DNA from: Oscillospiraceae bacterium
Lineage (GTDB): Bacteria; Bacillota; Clostridia; Oscillospirales; Acutalibacteraceae
Assembly (NCBI GenBank): GCA_031256825.1
Contig: JAIRPV010000028.1
Span: 62,001-126,000 of the forward strand
Direction of reading: 5' to 3'
DNA length: 64,000 nt
Part shown: one piece after another, positions 56,507-64,000 of the stretch
Layout of the letters: every line of letters starts with the position of its first letter
Numbering within the stretch: the first letter of the stretch is position 1
Made by a program: the position numbers and the translations under genes
Notes under the pieces: generated by a model
Databases searched by the model: none
What the model was told of the DNA's origin: nothing
The model's input: only the letters and a program-made list of their open reading frames with translations

Positions 56507-57625
56507 TCAGGAGAGAAAAATCGGCAAGTCTGTCAATTTACGGAAGGTATATCCTTCCTCTCTCGCCCGATCGATGATCTGCGCCATCGCCTCGGCGTTA
56601 TCGTTCGAAACGCTGTGCAGCAGCACAATAGCGCCCGGATGCAGGCGGGATAACACGGTGTCTCTGGCGTACTGCGCGCCCTTTTGCTGGTTGACGTCCC
56701 AGTCGCTGTAGGCCGCCGACCAGAACACGCTGGTAAAGCCCAGCGAGCCAACCGCCTCCAGCGCCGATTCGGTGTATTCGCCCATGGGGAAACGGAAGAA
56801 CGGCGCGGAATAGCCAAAATTCTTGCGCAGATAGTTGTCGGCCTCTAGCACCTCTTTGGCCATGGCCGCCCGGTCAATGGCCGCGAAGCTGGGATGGGTC
56901 ACACTGTGGTTGCCCACAATATGCCCTTCCCCAATCATGCGCGCCACCACTTCCGGCGCGCTCTTCATTTCATCAATCGTGCAAAAAAACGCCGCCGGCG
57001 TCTGCTTTTCTTTCAGCACATCCAAAATCTTCGCGGTGTTGCCGTTTTCGTAACCGCAGTCGAACGTCAGATACAGCGTCTTCCCGGCGCTCCTGTTGTC
57101 ATACACAACGGCGGGGTACTGCTTCTGATCAAAAAATGTTTGGTAATTCTTTGAGATCTGGTGCACCTGGCCGTCTTTGGCCGCGCCAAAACTGTGAGCC
57201 ACTTTGGTTACAGGCAAATTTTTGCTGTTGTTGGGATCCTTCATTTCGATAGGGCGCACTTCCAGCGGCCGCAGCCCGGTATAGGTCTTCGCCGCAGGGT
57301 CTTTCTGGCCCATCAAAACCGTGGGCGCGGGGAACGCTTGCGCCGGGCCGCCCGCAACAGGGGCCTGTGGCTCCCCGCCGGGCAGGGACGTGTCCCCCGC
57401 CCCGGTGGTGGTAAAGAAATTGGGATCCGTTGGCTCGTAGTCGCTGGTGGGGAAGTAGTCGCCGCCAGAAATGGGCGGCAGATCCTCTGCCGTGGGCGTC
57501 ATGGTTTCCGGCGGCTGCTCGTTTACGCCGTCGCGGCAGGCGGCAAACGCGAAGCACAGCGCGGCGGTCAGCAGAATCGCCGCGGCGTGCCTGGCAATTT
57601 TTGTGGGGATTCCAATGTGTTTCAT
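56507..57625 (-). CDS. polysaccharide deacetylase lipoprotein (PdaA-like)
   Basis: A 372-residue NodB-fold de-N-acetylase. A signal peptide ends in a lipobox (CFAFAAC), so the mature protein should be a lipoprotein; a Pro/Thr-rich linker of about 100 residues follows. The catalytic domain has LYLTFDCGYENG (Asp motif), the metal-binding HSVTHPS, FFRFPMGEYTE and IVLLHSVSNDNAEA. This pattern, especially YENG and the C-terminal HSVS, is that of PdaA, which makes muramic delta-lactam in spore cortex. ATG 57625 follows GGGAGG. Confidence 0.9.
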   Translation of the reverse strand: MKHIGIPTKIARHAAAILLTAALCFAFAACRDGVNEQPPETMTPTAEDLPPISGGDYFPTSDYEPTDPNFFTTTGAGDTSLPGGEPQAPVAGGPAQAFPAPTVLMGQKDPAAKTYTGLRPLEVRPIEMKDPNNSKNLPVTKVAHSFGAAKDGQVHQISKNYQTFFDQKQYPAVVYDNRSAGKTLYLTFDCGYENGNTAKILDVLKEKQTPAAFFCTIDEMKSAPEVVARMIGEGHIVGNHSVTHPSFAAIDRAAMAKEVLEADNYLRKNFGYSAPFFRFPMGEYTESALEAVGSLGFTSVFWSAAYSDWDVNQQKGAQYARDTVLSRLHPGAIVLLHSVSNDNAEAMAQIIDRAREEGYTFRKLTDLPIFLS

Positions 57626-57725
57626 GTGTACAAACCTCCCAGTATTCTTGTCTTCCAGAAGGTAGTTTGCGCCGTTTTCCGGCGGTTCATACAAATCTAA
57701 TCATTGGCAGCGAGCGGCGCCCGCG

Positions 57726-59366
57726 TCACCACTTGGAATTAAGCGCCACGGTTCTGTTAAAAACAGGCAGTTCCGGGCGGGAATCCGGATCAAGGCAAAA
57801 ATACCCCTGCCGCATCAGCTGAACAGAAGGCTGCTCCGCCGCTTCCGCAAGGGCGGCCGCATCCATTTGGCAGCCGCGCAGCACCTCCAGCGAATGGGGG
57901 TTGAGCGTCTCGTGGTAATCCTGCGCAGCGGATGGGTTTTCGGCGTTGAACAGGCGGTCATAAAGCCGCACTTCCGCCTGGGCGGCGTTGGCCGCGCCCA
58001 CCCAGTGCAGCGTGCCGCGCACCTTGCGCCCGTCGGGCGAGTTCCCGCCTCGGCTCGCGGGGTCATAGGTGCAGCGCAGCAGCGTTACATTGCCGCTGCC
58101 GTCCGTTTCGTAGCCCTCGCATTTGATAAAATACGCGCCTTTGAGCCGCACTTCGCTGCCCGGATACAACCGAAAATACTTTTTCGGCGGATCGACGAGA
58201 AAGTCGTCGCGTTCCACAAAAATTTCCCGGGAAAATGTCACTTCAGAAGCGCCCCATTCCGGATGATCCGGATGGCGCTCCACCGCGATTTGCTCCGTCT
58301 GCCCCTCGGGATAATTCTCAATCACCACTTTCAGCGGGCGCAGCACCATCATGGCCCGGGGCGCGTTCTGGTTGAGGTTCTCGCGCACGCAAGCTTCCAG
58401 CAGGCCGTAATCCACAACGCTGTAGGCCTTCGCCACGCCCACCCGCTCAACAAAATCCAAAATCGCGGCGGCAGGGTAGCCCCGTCGGCGCATGCCGCAG
58501 ATGGTGGCCATGCGCGGGTCATCCCAGCCGGAAACCACGCCGGTTTGCACCATGTGCAGGCACTTGCGCTTGGATGTCAGGCAATAGTTCAGGTTCAGGC
58601 GCGCAAACTCAATCTGGCGCGGCGGCTCTTCAAACCCAACATTCTGTATGACCCAGTCATACAGCGGCCGGTGATTCTCAAATTCCAGCGAGCAAAGCGA
58701 ATAGGTTACCCCCTCGGCGGCGTCGCTTAAGGGATGATTAAAATCATACATGGGATAAACGCACCAGCGGCTGCCCGTCTGGTGGTGGGTCACATGCGCG
58801 ATGCGGTAGATCACAGGATCGCGCATGTTCAGGTTGGGCGAGGCCATATTGATTTTTGCCCGCAGGGTGCGCGCGCCGTCGGGGAATTCCCCCGCTGTCA
58901 TGCGCGCGAACAAATCCAGGTTTTCTTCCACAGAGCGCTCCCGGCAGGGGCTGTTGCGGCCCGGCTCCGTCAGCGTGCCCCGGTACTCCCGCAGCTGCCC
59001 GGCGTCCAGATCGCAGACGAACGCCAGCCCTTTTTTGATGAGCTTCACAGCGCACGCGTGGCAAAACTCAAAATAGCTCGAAGCGTAGTAGCAATTCTGC
59101 CACTCAAAGCCCAGCCACCGCATGTCGCGCTGGATCGCGTCAACATACTCCATGTCCTCTTTGGAAGGGTTCGTGTCGTCGAAGCGCAGATTAAATACGC
59201 CGCCGTATTTGCGCGCCGCGCCCCAACTGATGGCAATGGCCTTCGCGTGGCCAATGTGCAAATATCCGTTGGGTTCGGGGGGAAAGCGCGTCTGCACGCG
59301 GCGGTTGACGCCCGCGGCAAGATCGGCGTCGATAAAATCGTGAATAAAATTGGAAGGTTCAGGCAT
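57726..59366 (-). CDS. glnS: glutaminyl-tRNA synthetase
   Basis: GlnRS, 546 residues, charges tRNA-Gln directly. The class I motif is PEPNGYLHIGHAKAI and the KMSKS-equivalent is LTSKRKCLHMV; SRWCVYPMYDFNHPLSDA and VSGWDDPRMATICGMRRRGY are GlnRS-specific. ATG 59366 follows AAGGAG by about 9 bases and gives the normal N-terminus; the long open frame upstream is not coding. Many Firmicutes lack GlnRS and use the GatCAB route, so its presence with gltX nearby is informative. Confidence 0.97.
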   Translation of the reverse strand: MPEPSNFIHDFIDADLAAGVNRRVQTRFPPEPNGYLHIGHAKAIAISWGAARKYGGVFNLRFDDTNPSKEDMEYVDAIQRDMRWLGFEWQNCYYASSYFEFCHACAVKLIKKGLAFVCDLDAGQLREYRGTLTEPGRNSPCRERSVEENLDLFARMTAGEFPDGARTLRAKINMASPNLNMRDPVIYRIAHVTHHQTGSRWCVYPMYDFNHPLSDAAEGVTYSLCSLEFENHRPLYDWVIQNVGFEEPPRQIEFARLNLNYCLTSKRKCLHMVQTGVVSGWDDPRMATICGMRRRGYPAAAILDFVERVGVAKAYSVVDYGLLEACVRENLNQNAPRAMMVLRPLKVVIENYPEGQTEQIAVERHPDHPEWGASEVTFSREIFVERDDFLVDPPKKYFRLYPGSEVRLKGAYFIKCEGYETDGSGNVTLLRCTYDPASRGGNSPDGRKVRGTLHWVGAANAAQAEVRLYDRLFNAENPSAAQDYHETLNPHSLEVLRGCQMDAAALAEAAEQPSVQLMRQGYFCLDPDSRPELPVFNRTVALNSKW

Positions 59367-59484
59367 GGGGTGCGCTCCTTTCGGGGCTGGATTTTTTGAC
59401 GCTCTTATGATATCGTATGCTCTCTTGGCAAATGCGCGCGCCGCGCGGGCTTGTTTGGAAGGGTCAAAACGGGCTGCCGGCAGT

Positions 59485-60108
59485 TCAATACTCCAGCATT
59501 CTGGCGGTGACTTGCATCGCCGCCACAGCAAGCAGATAATACAGCGGCATAAAAACATAGGCAAACGGCGCGCCCAAAAGCAAGAATACCCAATCCGGCT
59601 GGTAAGCGCTGCGCGCTGCGTCGCATTTTTTGTTGAGCACCCGGTAGCAATCGGGCAGGCTCGCATAAATGAGCAGCGGCACTCTGGTGTAGAAGGCGGC
59701 CGCATTGCCGCTCTCGTCGTAAACGTAGCTCAGCTTCACTTTAAAGCTGCGCGCCCCGTTATATTCCATCTTAGAGAGCAGTTCGTCCGCTGTCACGGCA
59801 ACGGTCAGCTTTGGCTCCGTCGCGCCCTCGATCAGGCGATCCTGCCACTGGCCGTTTTCGTCGGCGATCGATTCGTACCACTGATAGCTCAGGGGGCCAA
59901 GCGCGCCCTCGGGCGCGGTGGCGCGCACTTCCAGCGTGGCCGTTTTGCCGGTGGCGCTGGTCACGGCTTTTTTTGGCTTTTCAACAACCGGGCTGCCCTG
60001 CGCGGCGGCTTCTTCCGCGGCGTCCGGTTCGGCAAAAGAAGGCGCGGCCAAGCCGCCGCAAAGCAGCGCGGCCAGCAGCAGGGCAAGGGCTTTTTTGGCA
60101 ATTTTCAT
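59485..60108 (-). CDS. secreted/membrane Ig-like protein (tandem copy 2)
   Basis: A 207-residue protein with a signal peptide (ALALLLAALLCGGLAAPSFA), a beta-sandwich, Ig-like domain (LSYQWYES, RLIEGATEPKLTVAVTADELLSK, VKLSYVYDESGNAAAF) and a C-terminal ASLPDCYRVL segment followed by two hydrophobic stretches (WVFLLLGAPFAYVFMPLYYLL). It starts directly at the stop of its upstream paralogue with no gap. The shared plan suggests duplicated exported, membrane-bound proteins. The function is unknown. Confidence 0.78.
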   Translation of the reverse strand: MKIAKKALALLLAALLCGGLAAPSFAEPDAAEEAAAQGSPVVEKPKKAVTSATGKTATLEVRATAPEGALGPLSYQWYESIADENGQWQDRLIEGATEPKLTVAVTADELLSKMEYNGARSFKVKLSYVYDESGNAAAFYTRVPLLIYASLPDCYRVLNKKCDAARSAYQPDWVFLLLGAPFAYVFMPLYYLLAVAAMQVTARMLEY

Positions 60109-60714
60109 TCAGCCCGCCATCCCTTCGGCCATCTGCACAATTTGCAGGGCAAGCAGGCTTCCGCCAATGTTCAGCCCGTAGAAGATCGGCATAAGCAAAA
60201 ACACGGCGGGGCCGCCAACAAACAGGAACATCCAGTTGCCGCGCACAGATTCCGCCCAGGCTGCGGCGTATCTGACCCGCAAAACCTGGTAGCATTCCGG
60301 CAGCGACGCGCAAACCCGCAGGGGAACTTCCGCCCTTGCGCTGGCGGCGGCGCCCTGCGCGTCGGTATAATTCACCTGCGCCACATACGTGCGCGTTACG
60401 CCGAACGTGGCTTTTTGCAGCAGCTCATCCGATCGCGCAACGAGCGTCAGCTTCGCGTCCGCCGCGCCTTCAATGAGCCGTTCGGTGGCGCTGCCGTCCA
60501 CCGCCCGCTCCTGTTCATACCATTGATACGTCGCGTTGGCCGCGCCTTCGGGCAACGCGGCCACCACCTCGAGCGTGATGGTTTTGCCGTTGGCGGCAGC
60601 GTAGTTCTTTGCCGGCTTTAAAATGGAAGGTTCCGCCGCAAACGCGGGCAACGCCAGCCCGGCGCACAGCAGCGCGGACAGCAAAATCGCCAGGTACCGT
60701 TTGGTTTTCTTCAT
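60109..60714 (-). CDS. secreted/membrane Ig-like protein (tandem copy 1)
   Basis: A 201-residue paralogue of the next gene: signal peptide (YLAILLSALLCAGLALPAFA), Ig-like domain (ATYQWYEQ, RLIEGAADAKLTLVARSDELLQK, AQVNYTDAQGAAAS) and the same C-terminal ASLPECYQVL then WMFLFVGGPAVFLLMPIFYGL. AAAGGA is about 11 bases before ATG 60714. It lies 83 bases after gltX, so the two copies are sandwiched between gltX and glnS and may share their transcript. Confidence 0.78.
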   Translation of the reverse strand: MKKTKRYLAILLSALLCAGLALPAFAAEPSILKPAKNYAAANGKTITLEVVAALPEGAANATYQWYEQERAVDGSATERLIEGAADAKLTLVARSDELLQKATFGVTRTYVAQVNYTDAQGAAASARAEVPLRVCASLPECYQVLRVRYAAAWAESVRGNWMFLFVGGPAVFLLMPIFYGLNIGGSLLALQIVQMAEGMAG

Positions 60715-60797
60715 GAAACATGCATCCTTTCGTCTGATCAAATAATAGGCAAGCCTGTGTGATGGCTTCCTTGGTTGCTTTGCGTAAAAAACAGCGG

Positions 60798-62447
60798 CTA
60801 GCGCACAGCGCAGGCGGCCAGCGCCGCTTCCAGCCGCGCGCGCACAGTCTCCTCCCCCAGCACCCGCATCACCGCCCACAAATCCGGCGTATTTGCCCGG
60901 GAAGTAACCGCCCAGCGGATTACGCCGCTCACATCGCCAACGTGGCCCTTCCAGGCCTCCGGCGCCGCCTTGAACGCCTTCACATCCGGCGAGTACCCCA
61001 GCGGCTCACAAATTGACTTCAGCCGTGCAAACCACGTTTCTTTGTCGTCCGCCGGGTCATATATCCTCTGGTAAGCCCGCAAAATCGCCGCGCTGTCGGG
61101 CTGTTCGCACGGCAGCGGGGCATATAGCTCCTCATAAAAGTAGCCAAATGTTTCCCGCAGCTGGTTCCAGCGGGCAATGTCCTTCCGGGGCTTCCTGCCG
61201 CCCCGGTCCAGGCCGAGCATGGCGCGCGCCCGGGGCTTGTCCGCTTCCATCAGCGCCGCCAGCGCCGGGTCATATTCCCCCGCCCAGACAAGCGCCTGCT
61301 CGCAGGCCTCTTCCGCCGTCATGCGCGAAATCACCGTTTTGCTCACATCCTCCAGCTTCACCAGATCAAACAGCGCGCCGCTGGGGCTGAGCTTCTTCAA
61401 TTCGAACGGGAATTCCGCCAGATCCGCCGCCGGGTTGGCGCGCCGCCAATCCTCAAAATTGGAATTGAGCAGCGTCAGCAAATATTCCCGCAGCGCCTGG
61501 GCGGGGTATCCCTGCTCGGCAAACCAGCTGACCCGCGCTTCGGGATCTTTGCGCTTGCTCAGCTTGCGCCGCCCGCCGTTTTCTTCTTTCATAATCAGCG
61601 CCGTATGCGCGTAGTGGGGCGGCCGGAACCCCAGCAGCTCAAACAGCTGGATGTGCAGCGGCAGGCTGGCAATCCACTCGTCGCCGCGGATGACATGCGT
61701 AACACGCATCAGGTGATCATCCACCGCGTGGGCAAAGTGATAGGTCGGAACACCGTCGGCCTTCAGCAAAACGGCGTCCATGATGTTTTCCGGCAATTCC
61801 AGCTTCCCGCGCACCAGATCCCGCACGGTAATTTTTGCTGTCTCGCGGCCCGGCGATCGCAGCCGCAGCGTATACGGCTCCCCGGCCTCCACGCGCCGCG
61901 CCTGCTCGGCCAGCGGCAAATCGCGGCAGCGCGCCCACTTGCCATAATACCCTTTGTTGACCCCCGCCTGTTCTTGCCGCGCCCGCAGCTCATCCAACGC
62001 CTCCGCGCTGCAAAAGCAGGGGTAGGCCAGCCCCGCCTCCAGCAACTGCCGCGCAAAGGCGTGATAAATCCATTTTCGCTTGCTCTGGGTATAAGGTCCG
62101 TAGGCCCCGCGCTCTTCTTCCGGCGCGGTAACGCCTTCGTCCGGCAGAATGCCCGCATAGCGCAGCCCCTCGAGCAGCACAGCCGCGCCCTGCGCCACCT
62201 CTCTTTTTTTGTCGGTGTCTTCCAGGCGCAGAAAAAACACGCCGCCACTTCGCGCGGCAGCAAGAAAATCGGCAAAAGCGCCGAACAAATTCCCAATATG
62301 TAAAAAGCCGGTGGGGCTCGGCGCCAGGCGCGTAACAAACGCTCCCTCCGGCAAAGCGCGCGGGGGGTACCGCAGCTCCAGCTCCTCTGGATCGGGCGTC
62401 GAATTCCCGAATATTGCCTGTGACAAACGCAACCGCAGCTCGTTCAT
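60798..62447 (-). CDS. gltX: glutamyl-tRNA synthetase
   Basis: GluRS, 549 residues. Class I motifs: TRLAPSPTGFLHIGNLFGAF and RRKLSKRKDPEA (KLSKR); between them lies the GluRS catalytic insertion, with VPTYHFAHAVDDHLMRVTHVIRGDEW. ATG 62447 follows GAGGGAG. The protein is longer than typical bacterial GluRS (about 480). Since a GlnRS is encoded close by, this enzyme may be discriminating (tRNA-Glu only), but no residues were tested. Confidence 0.95.
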   Translation of the reverse strand: MNELRLRLSQAIFGNSTPDPEELELRYPPRALPEGAFVTRLAPSPTGFLHIGNLFGAFADFLAAARSGGVFFLRLEDTDKKREVAQGAAVLLEGLRYAGILPDEGVTAPEEERGAYGPYTQSKRKWIYHAFARQLLEAGLAYPCFCSAEALDELRARQEQAGVNKGYYGKWARCRDLPLAEQARRVEAGEPYTLRLRSPGRETAKITVRDLVRGKLELPENIMDAVLLKADGVPTYHFAHAVDDHLMRVTHVIRGDEWIASLPLHIQLFELLGFRPPHYAHTALIMKEENGGRRKLSKRKDPEARVSWFAEQGYPAQALREYLLTLLNSNFEDWRRANPAADLAEFPFELKKLSPSGALFDLVKLEDVSKTVISRMTAEEACEQALVWAGEYDPALAALMEADKPRARAMLGLDRGGRKPRKDIARWNQLRETFGYFYEELYAPLPCEQPDSAAILRAYQRIYDPADDKETWFARLKSICEPLGYSPDVKAFKAAPEAWKGHVGDVSGVIRWAVTSRANTPDLWAVMRVLGEETVRARLEAALAACAVR

Positions 62448-62582
62448 GATTCTAAACTCCCTCATGGTTTTAACAGGTAAAATCCCAGATTTTTCGGACA
62501 TTTCGGCTTCTGTTATCCACATTGTCCACCGAGTTTTCAACAGGCGACTGAAAATTTTACGCTTTATGGCAATAAAGTAGCG

Positions 62583-63632
62583 CTAATTTCCCAAATGCAG
62601 GTTTCCGCTCAGGGAGAGATTCCCTGTTGGCAAAATCGTCACAATCACGCCGTTTTCGCGCGCCGTGGAATAAACGGGCATGCGCGCGGCCAGGGCAACG
62701 TTCCACTTCACATTGGGATAAATCTGCCCCAGGCCGTTGGTTACAATCCCCATTTTTGGGCGCAGCCTTCGCAAAAACGCCACAGAAGTGCTCAGGGAAT
62801 ACCCGTGGTGCGGCAATTTTAACAGATCCAGCCTTCCGCCGGGCAGCAGCGGAGCCGTCTCCCGCGCAATTTTTTTTTCAAGCCCGTGCGGCGCGGTGAT
62901 ATCGCCTGTCAGCAGCGCCGTGCGCCCGAAGACGCGCACAAGAGTGACCACGGAGTTGTCGTTCTCGCCCTTCAGCCGGGGGTCGTCGTGGCTGTCCAGA
63001 TTCAACAGTTGCAGCGTCATATCGCCCAGCGCAAAGGGCTTGTCCGGCAGGGTTTCCACAACCGGGAACCCCCGCGCGGCAGCAATATCGGCAATGCGCT
63101 GCCGGTTTTCCCCAATCCCCCAGTCGTCAAGCTCATATCGGAACTGATTCTGGTCGCCCAGCGGCTTCAGGAACACCTCCTTCACCGTCACAGCCGGATC
63201 GGATAAAATGGCCGGAAAACCGCCCGCGTGATCATAATGGTAGTGCGTGGGCAAAATAAAATCCAGCGTCACCCGCCCCGCCCGATCGGCCGCCACCTGT
63301 TTCAGGTACGCCAGCACCCGCGCCTCGTAACCGGGCCGCCGGGCTGACGCAATGGGGTTGTCGCTGCCCCATCCGCTGTCGATCAGGGCAAAATGCCCCG
63401 CGCTTTCCAGCAATATGCAGTCGGCGTTGTCCACATTCAAAAAATGCAGGCGGCTGGCTCCCGCGCCAATCGAACGAAAATCCTCCGCCCGCACAAGCCA
63501 GCGCCGCTCATAATGGTTGCACAGCAGGTTCACCGTAATATCGAACAGGAAAATCAAAACCATGCCGCCCATCACAATTATGGTGGCAATTTTTTTCGCG
63601 GCGCGCCCGCGGTTTTCTTTCCCGTCCTTCAA
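62583..63632 (-). CDS. membrane-anchored ComEC/Rec2-type metallo-beta-lactamase-fold hydrolase
   Basis: A 349-residue protein with one N-terminal membrane segment (ATIIVMGGMVLIFLFDITVNLL) and an extracytoplasmic MBL domain like the C-terminal domain of ComEC. It shows LHFLNVDNADCILLES, the zinc motif THYHYDHAGG (HxHxDH), ENDNSVVTLVRVFGRTALLTGDI and LDLLKLPHHGYSLSTS. A nuclease or phosphodiesterase role fits the family. GGGAGCGGGG precedes the ATG. It lies 16 bases after the YdbC gene. Confidence 0.9.
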   Translation of the reverse strand: MKDGKENRGRAAKKIATIIVMGGMVLIFLFDITVNLLCNHYERRWLVRAEDFRSIGAGASRLHFLNVDNADCILLESAGHFALIDSGWGSDNPIASARRPGYEARVLAYLKQVAADRAGRVTLDFILPTHYHYDHAGGFPAILSDPAVTVKEVFLKPLGDQNQFRYELDDWGIGENRQRIADIAAARGFPVVETLPDKPFALGDMTLQLLNLDSHDDPRLKGENDNSVVTLVRVFGRTALLTGDITAPHGLEKKIARETAPLLPGGRLDLLKLPHHGYSLSTSVAFLRRLRPKMGIVTNGLGQIYPNVKWNVALAARMPVYSTARENGVIVTILPTGNLSLSGNLHLGN

Positions 63633-63648
63633 ACGTTACCCCGCTCCC

Positions 63649-63882
63649 TTATTCCATCGCGTCGAAATCAATCCCTGCCAGCAGCGCCTTCAGCTCCGCC
63701 GCCTCGTCGCCGCTGAGTGTGACGCCTTTGCCCATTTTTTCGTGCCCGGGAGCCCACTCGCGGATGTCGTACTTTGCCTCCCGCCCGTTCCAGCTCACAA
63801 GGTTAAATTCTTTTGTCCAGCCCTTTGCCGTTTCGCTGAGCACCCCAATTTCTTCCGTAATCTCATACTTGAACTCTGCCAT
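63649..63882 (-). CDS. YdbC/PC4-like single-stranded DNA-binding protein
   Basis: A 77-residue protein of the bacterial PC4/YdbC family, small homodimers that bind single-stranded DNA. The match is nearly end to end: FKYEITEEIGVLSETAKGW, FNLVSWNGREAKYDIREW, then HEKMGKGVTLSGDEAAELKALL. AAGGAAGGCGG is before the ATG. In the remaining bases, 63883-64000, I see AT-rich sequence that may hold its promoter but no gene. Confidence 0.93.
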   Translation of the reverse strand: MAEFKYEITEEIGVLSETAKGWTKEFNLVSWNGREAKYDIREWAPGHEKMGKGVTLSGDEAAELKALLAGIDFDAME

Positions 63883-64000
63883 AGCCGCCTTCCTTTCCTG
63901 TTATGTCAGTCTACTGTATGGTATTCCGCGCAGCGCAAAAATGTCCCTGTATGATAATAATTATAAGCAAAATATTATCCTACATGCATTGATCATAAGC

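Noticed and set aside
62513-62531. Perfect DnaA box TTATCCACA with a near box TTGTCCACC beside it
   Set aside because: One 9-mer is expected by chance in a window this size; it is not in a cluster, and no dnaA, dnaN or AT-rich unwinding region is near.
62448-62582. T-box leader before gltX
   Set aside because: No T-box core or specifier stem pattern was seen in the 135-base spacer.

Overview
The window is G+C-rich bacterial DNA, almost wholly coding, and fits a spore-forming or formerly spore-forming Clostridia-type Firmicute (Bacillota). Pointers are the CIRCE-controlled hrcA-grpE-dnaK-dnaJ operon, an FMN riboswitch in front of the ECF riboflavin protein RibU, MecA, YunB and a SpoIVFA/SpoIVFB-like pair, a short ProB without PUA domain, a MazF toxin of the Bacillus EndoA type, YdbC, and many strong Gram-positive ribosome binding sites and 17-bp-spaced sigma-A promoters. 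The species cannot be named from sequence alone.

Layout. 1-1.5 kb: end of an unknown gene and an FtsW/RodA/SpoVE flippase-polymerase. 1.5-6.3 kb: heat-shock operon. 6.3-8.5 kb: two DegV fatty-acid-binding proteins and a small secreted peptide (minus strand). 8.6-16 kb: DUF4130 protein, prfB, sugar transferase, VanY-type carboxypeptidase, membrane M28 peptidase, rfbB, small exporter, short QueG-like protein. 16-19.4 kb: tig-clpP-clpX. 19.6-22.2 kb: two tiny Cys/Gly/Asn-rich hydrophobic peptides, glmS, and an elaborate inverted-repeat element upstream of glmS. 22.3-23.2 kb: riboswitch-controlled ribU. 24.2-25.5 kb: the xpt promoter and gene start are duplicated around an inserted membrane-protein gene. 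25.4-31.6 kb: accessory stretch with xpt, an acetyltransferase, engB, orphan mazF, truncated yunB, a decayed UPF0175/PIN toxin-antitoxin pair, a pRiA4b ORF-3 protein, a HAD phosphatase and an APH-fold kinase. 31.7-34.7 kb: glycogen phosphorylase and tRNA-Leu(CAA), whose promoter lies in a 128-bp tandem duplication.

35.4-49.4 kb is one minus-strand run of closely spaced genes: Rnf-like D, E and A proteins, two glycoside-hydrolase-type proteins, an LCP-like protein, a transglutaminase, folE-folP-folB-folK, an FHA protein, an M16 peptidase, proB-proA. The Rnf-like trio is the most unusual set: subunits C, G and B are absent, and the cysteine and threonine positions that carry the [2Fe-2S] cluster and covalent FMN in true Rnf/Nqr are replaced. 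It may be a membrane module with a non-redox job.

49.6-64 kb: mecA (plus strand), then on the minus strand an SAH/MTA salvage operon (deaminase, ahcY, rpe) behind a tandem 80-bp repeat with two promoters, the SpoIVFA/B-like pair, a P/G/Q-rich coiled-coil protein, a polysaccharide deacetylase lipoprotein, glnS, a tandem pair of Ig-like membrane proteins, gltX, a ComEC-type metallo-hydrolase and a YdbC/PC4-type ssDNA-binding protein. No CRISPR array, insertion sequence with a transposase, prophage or rRNA operon was seen.
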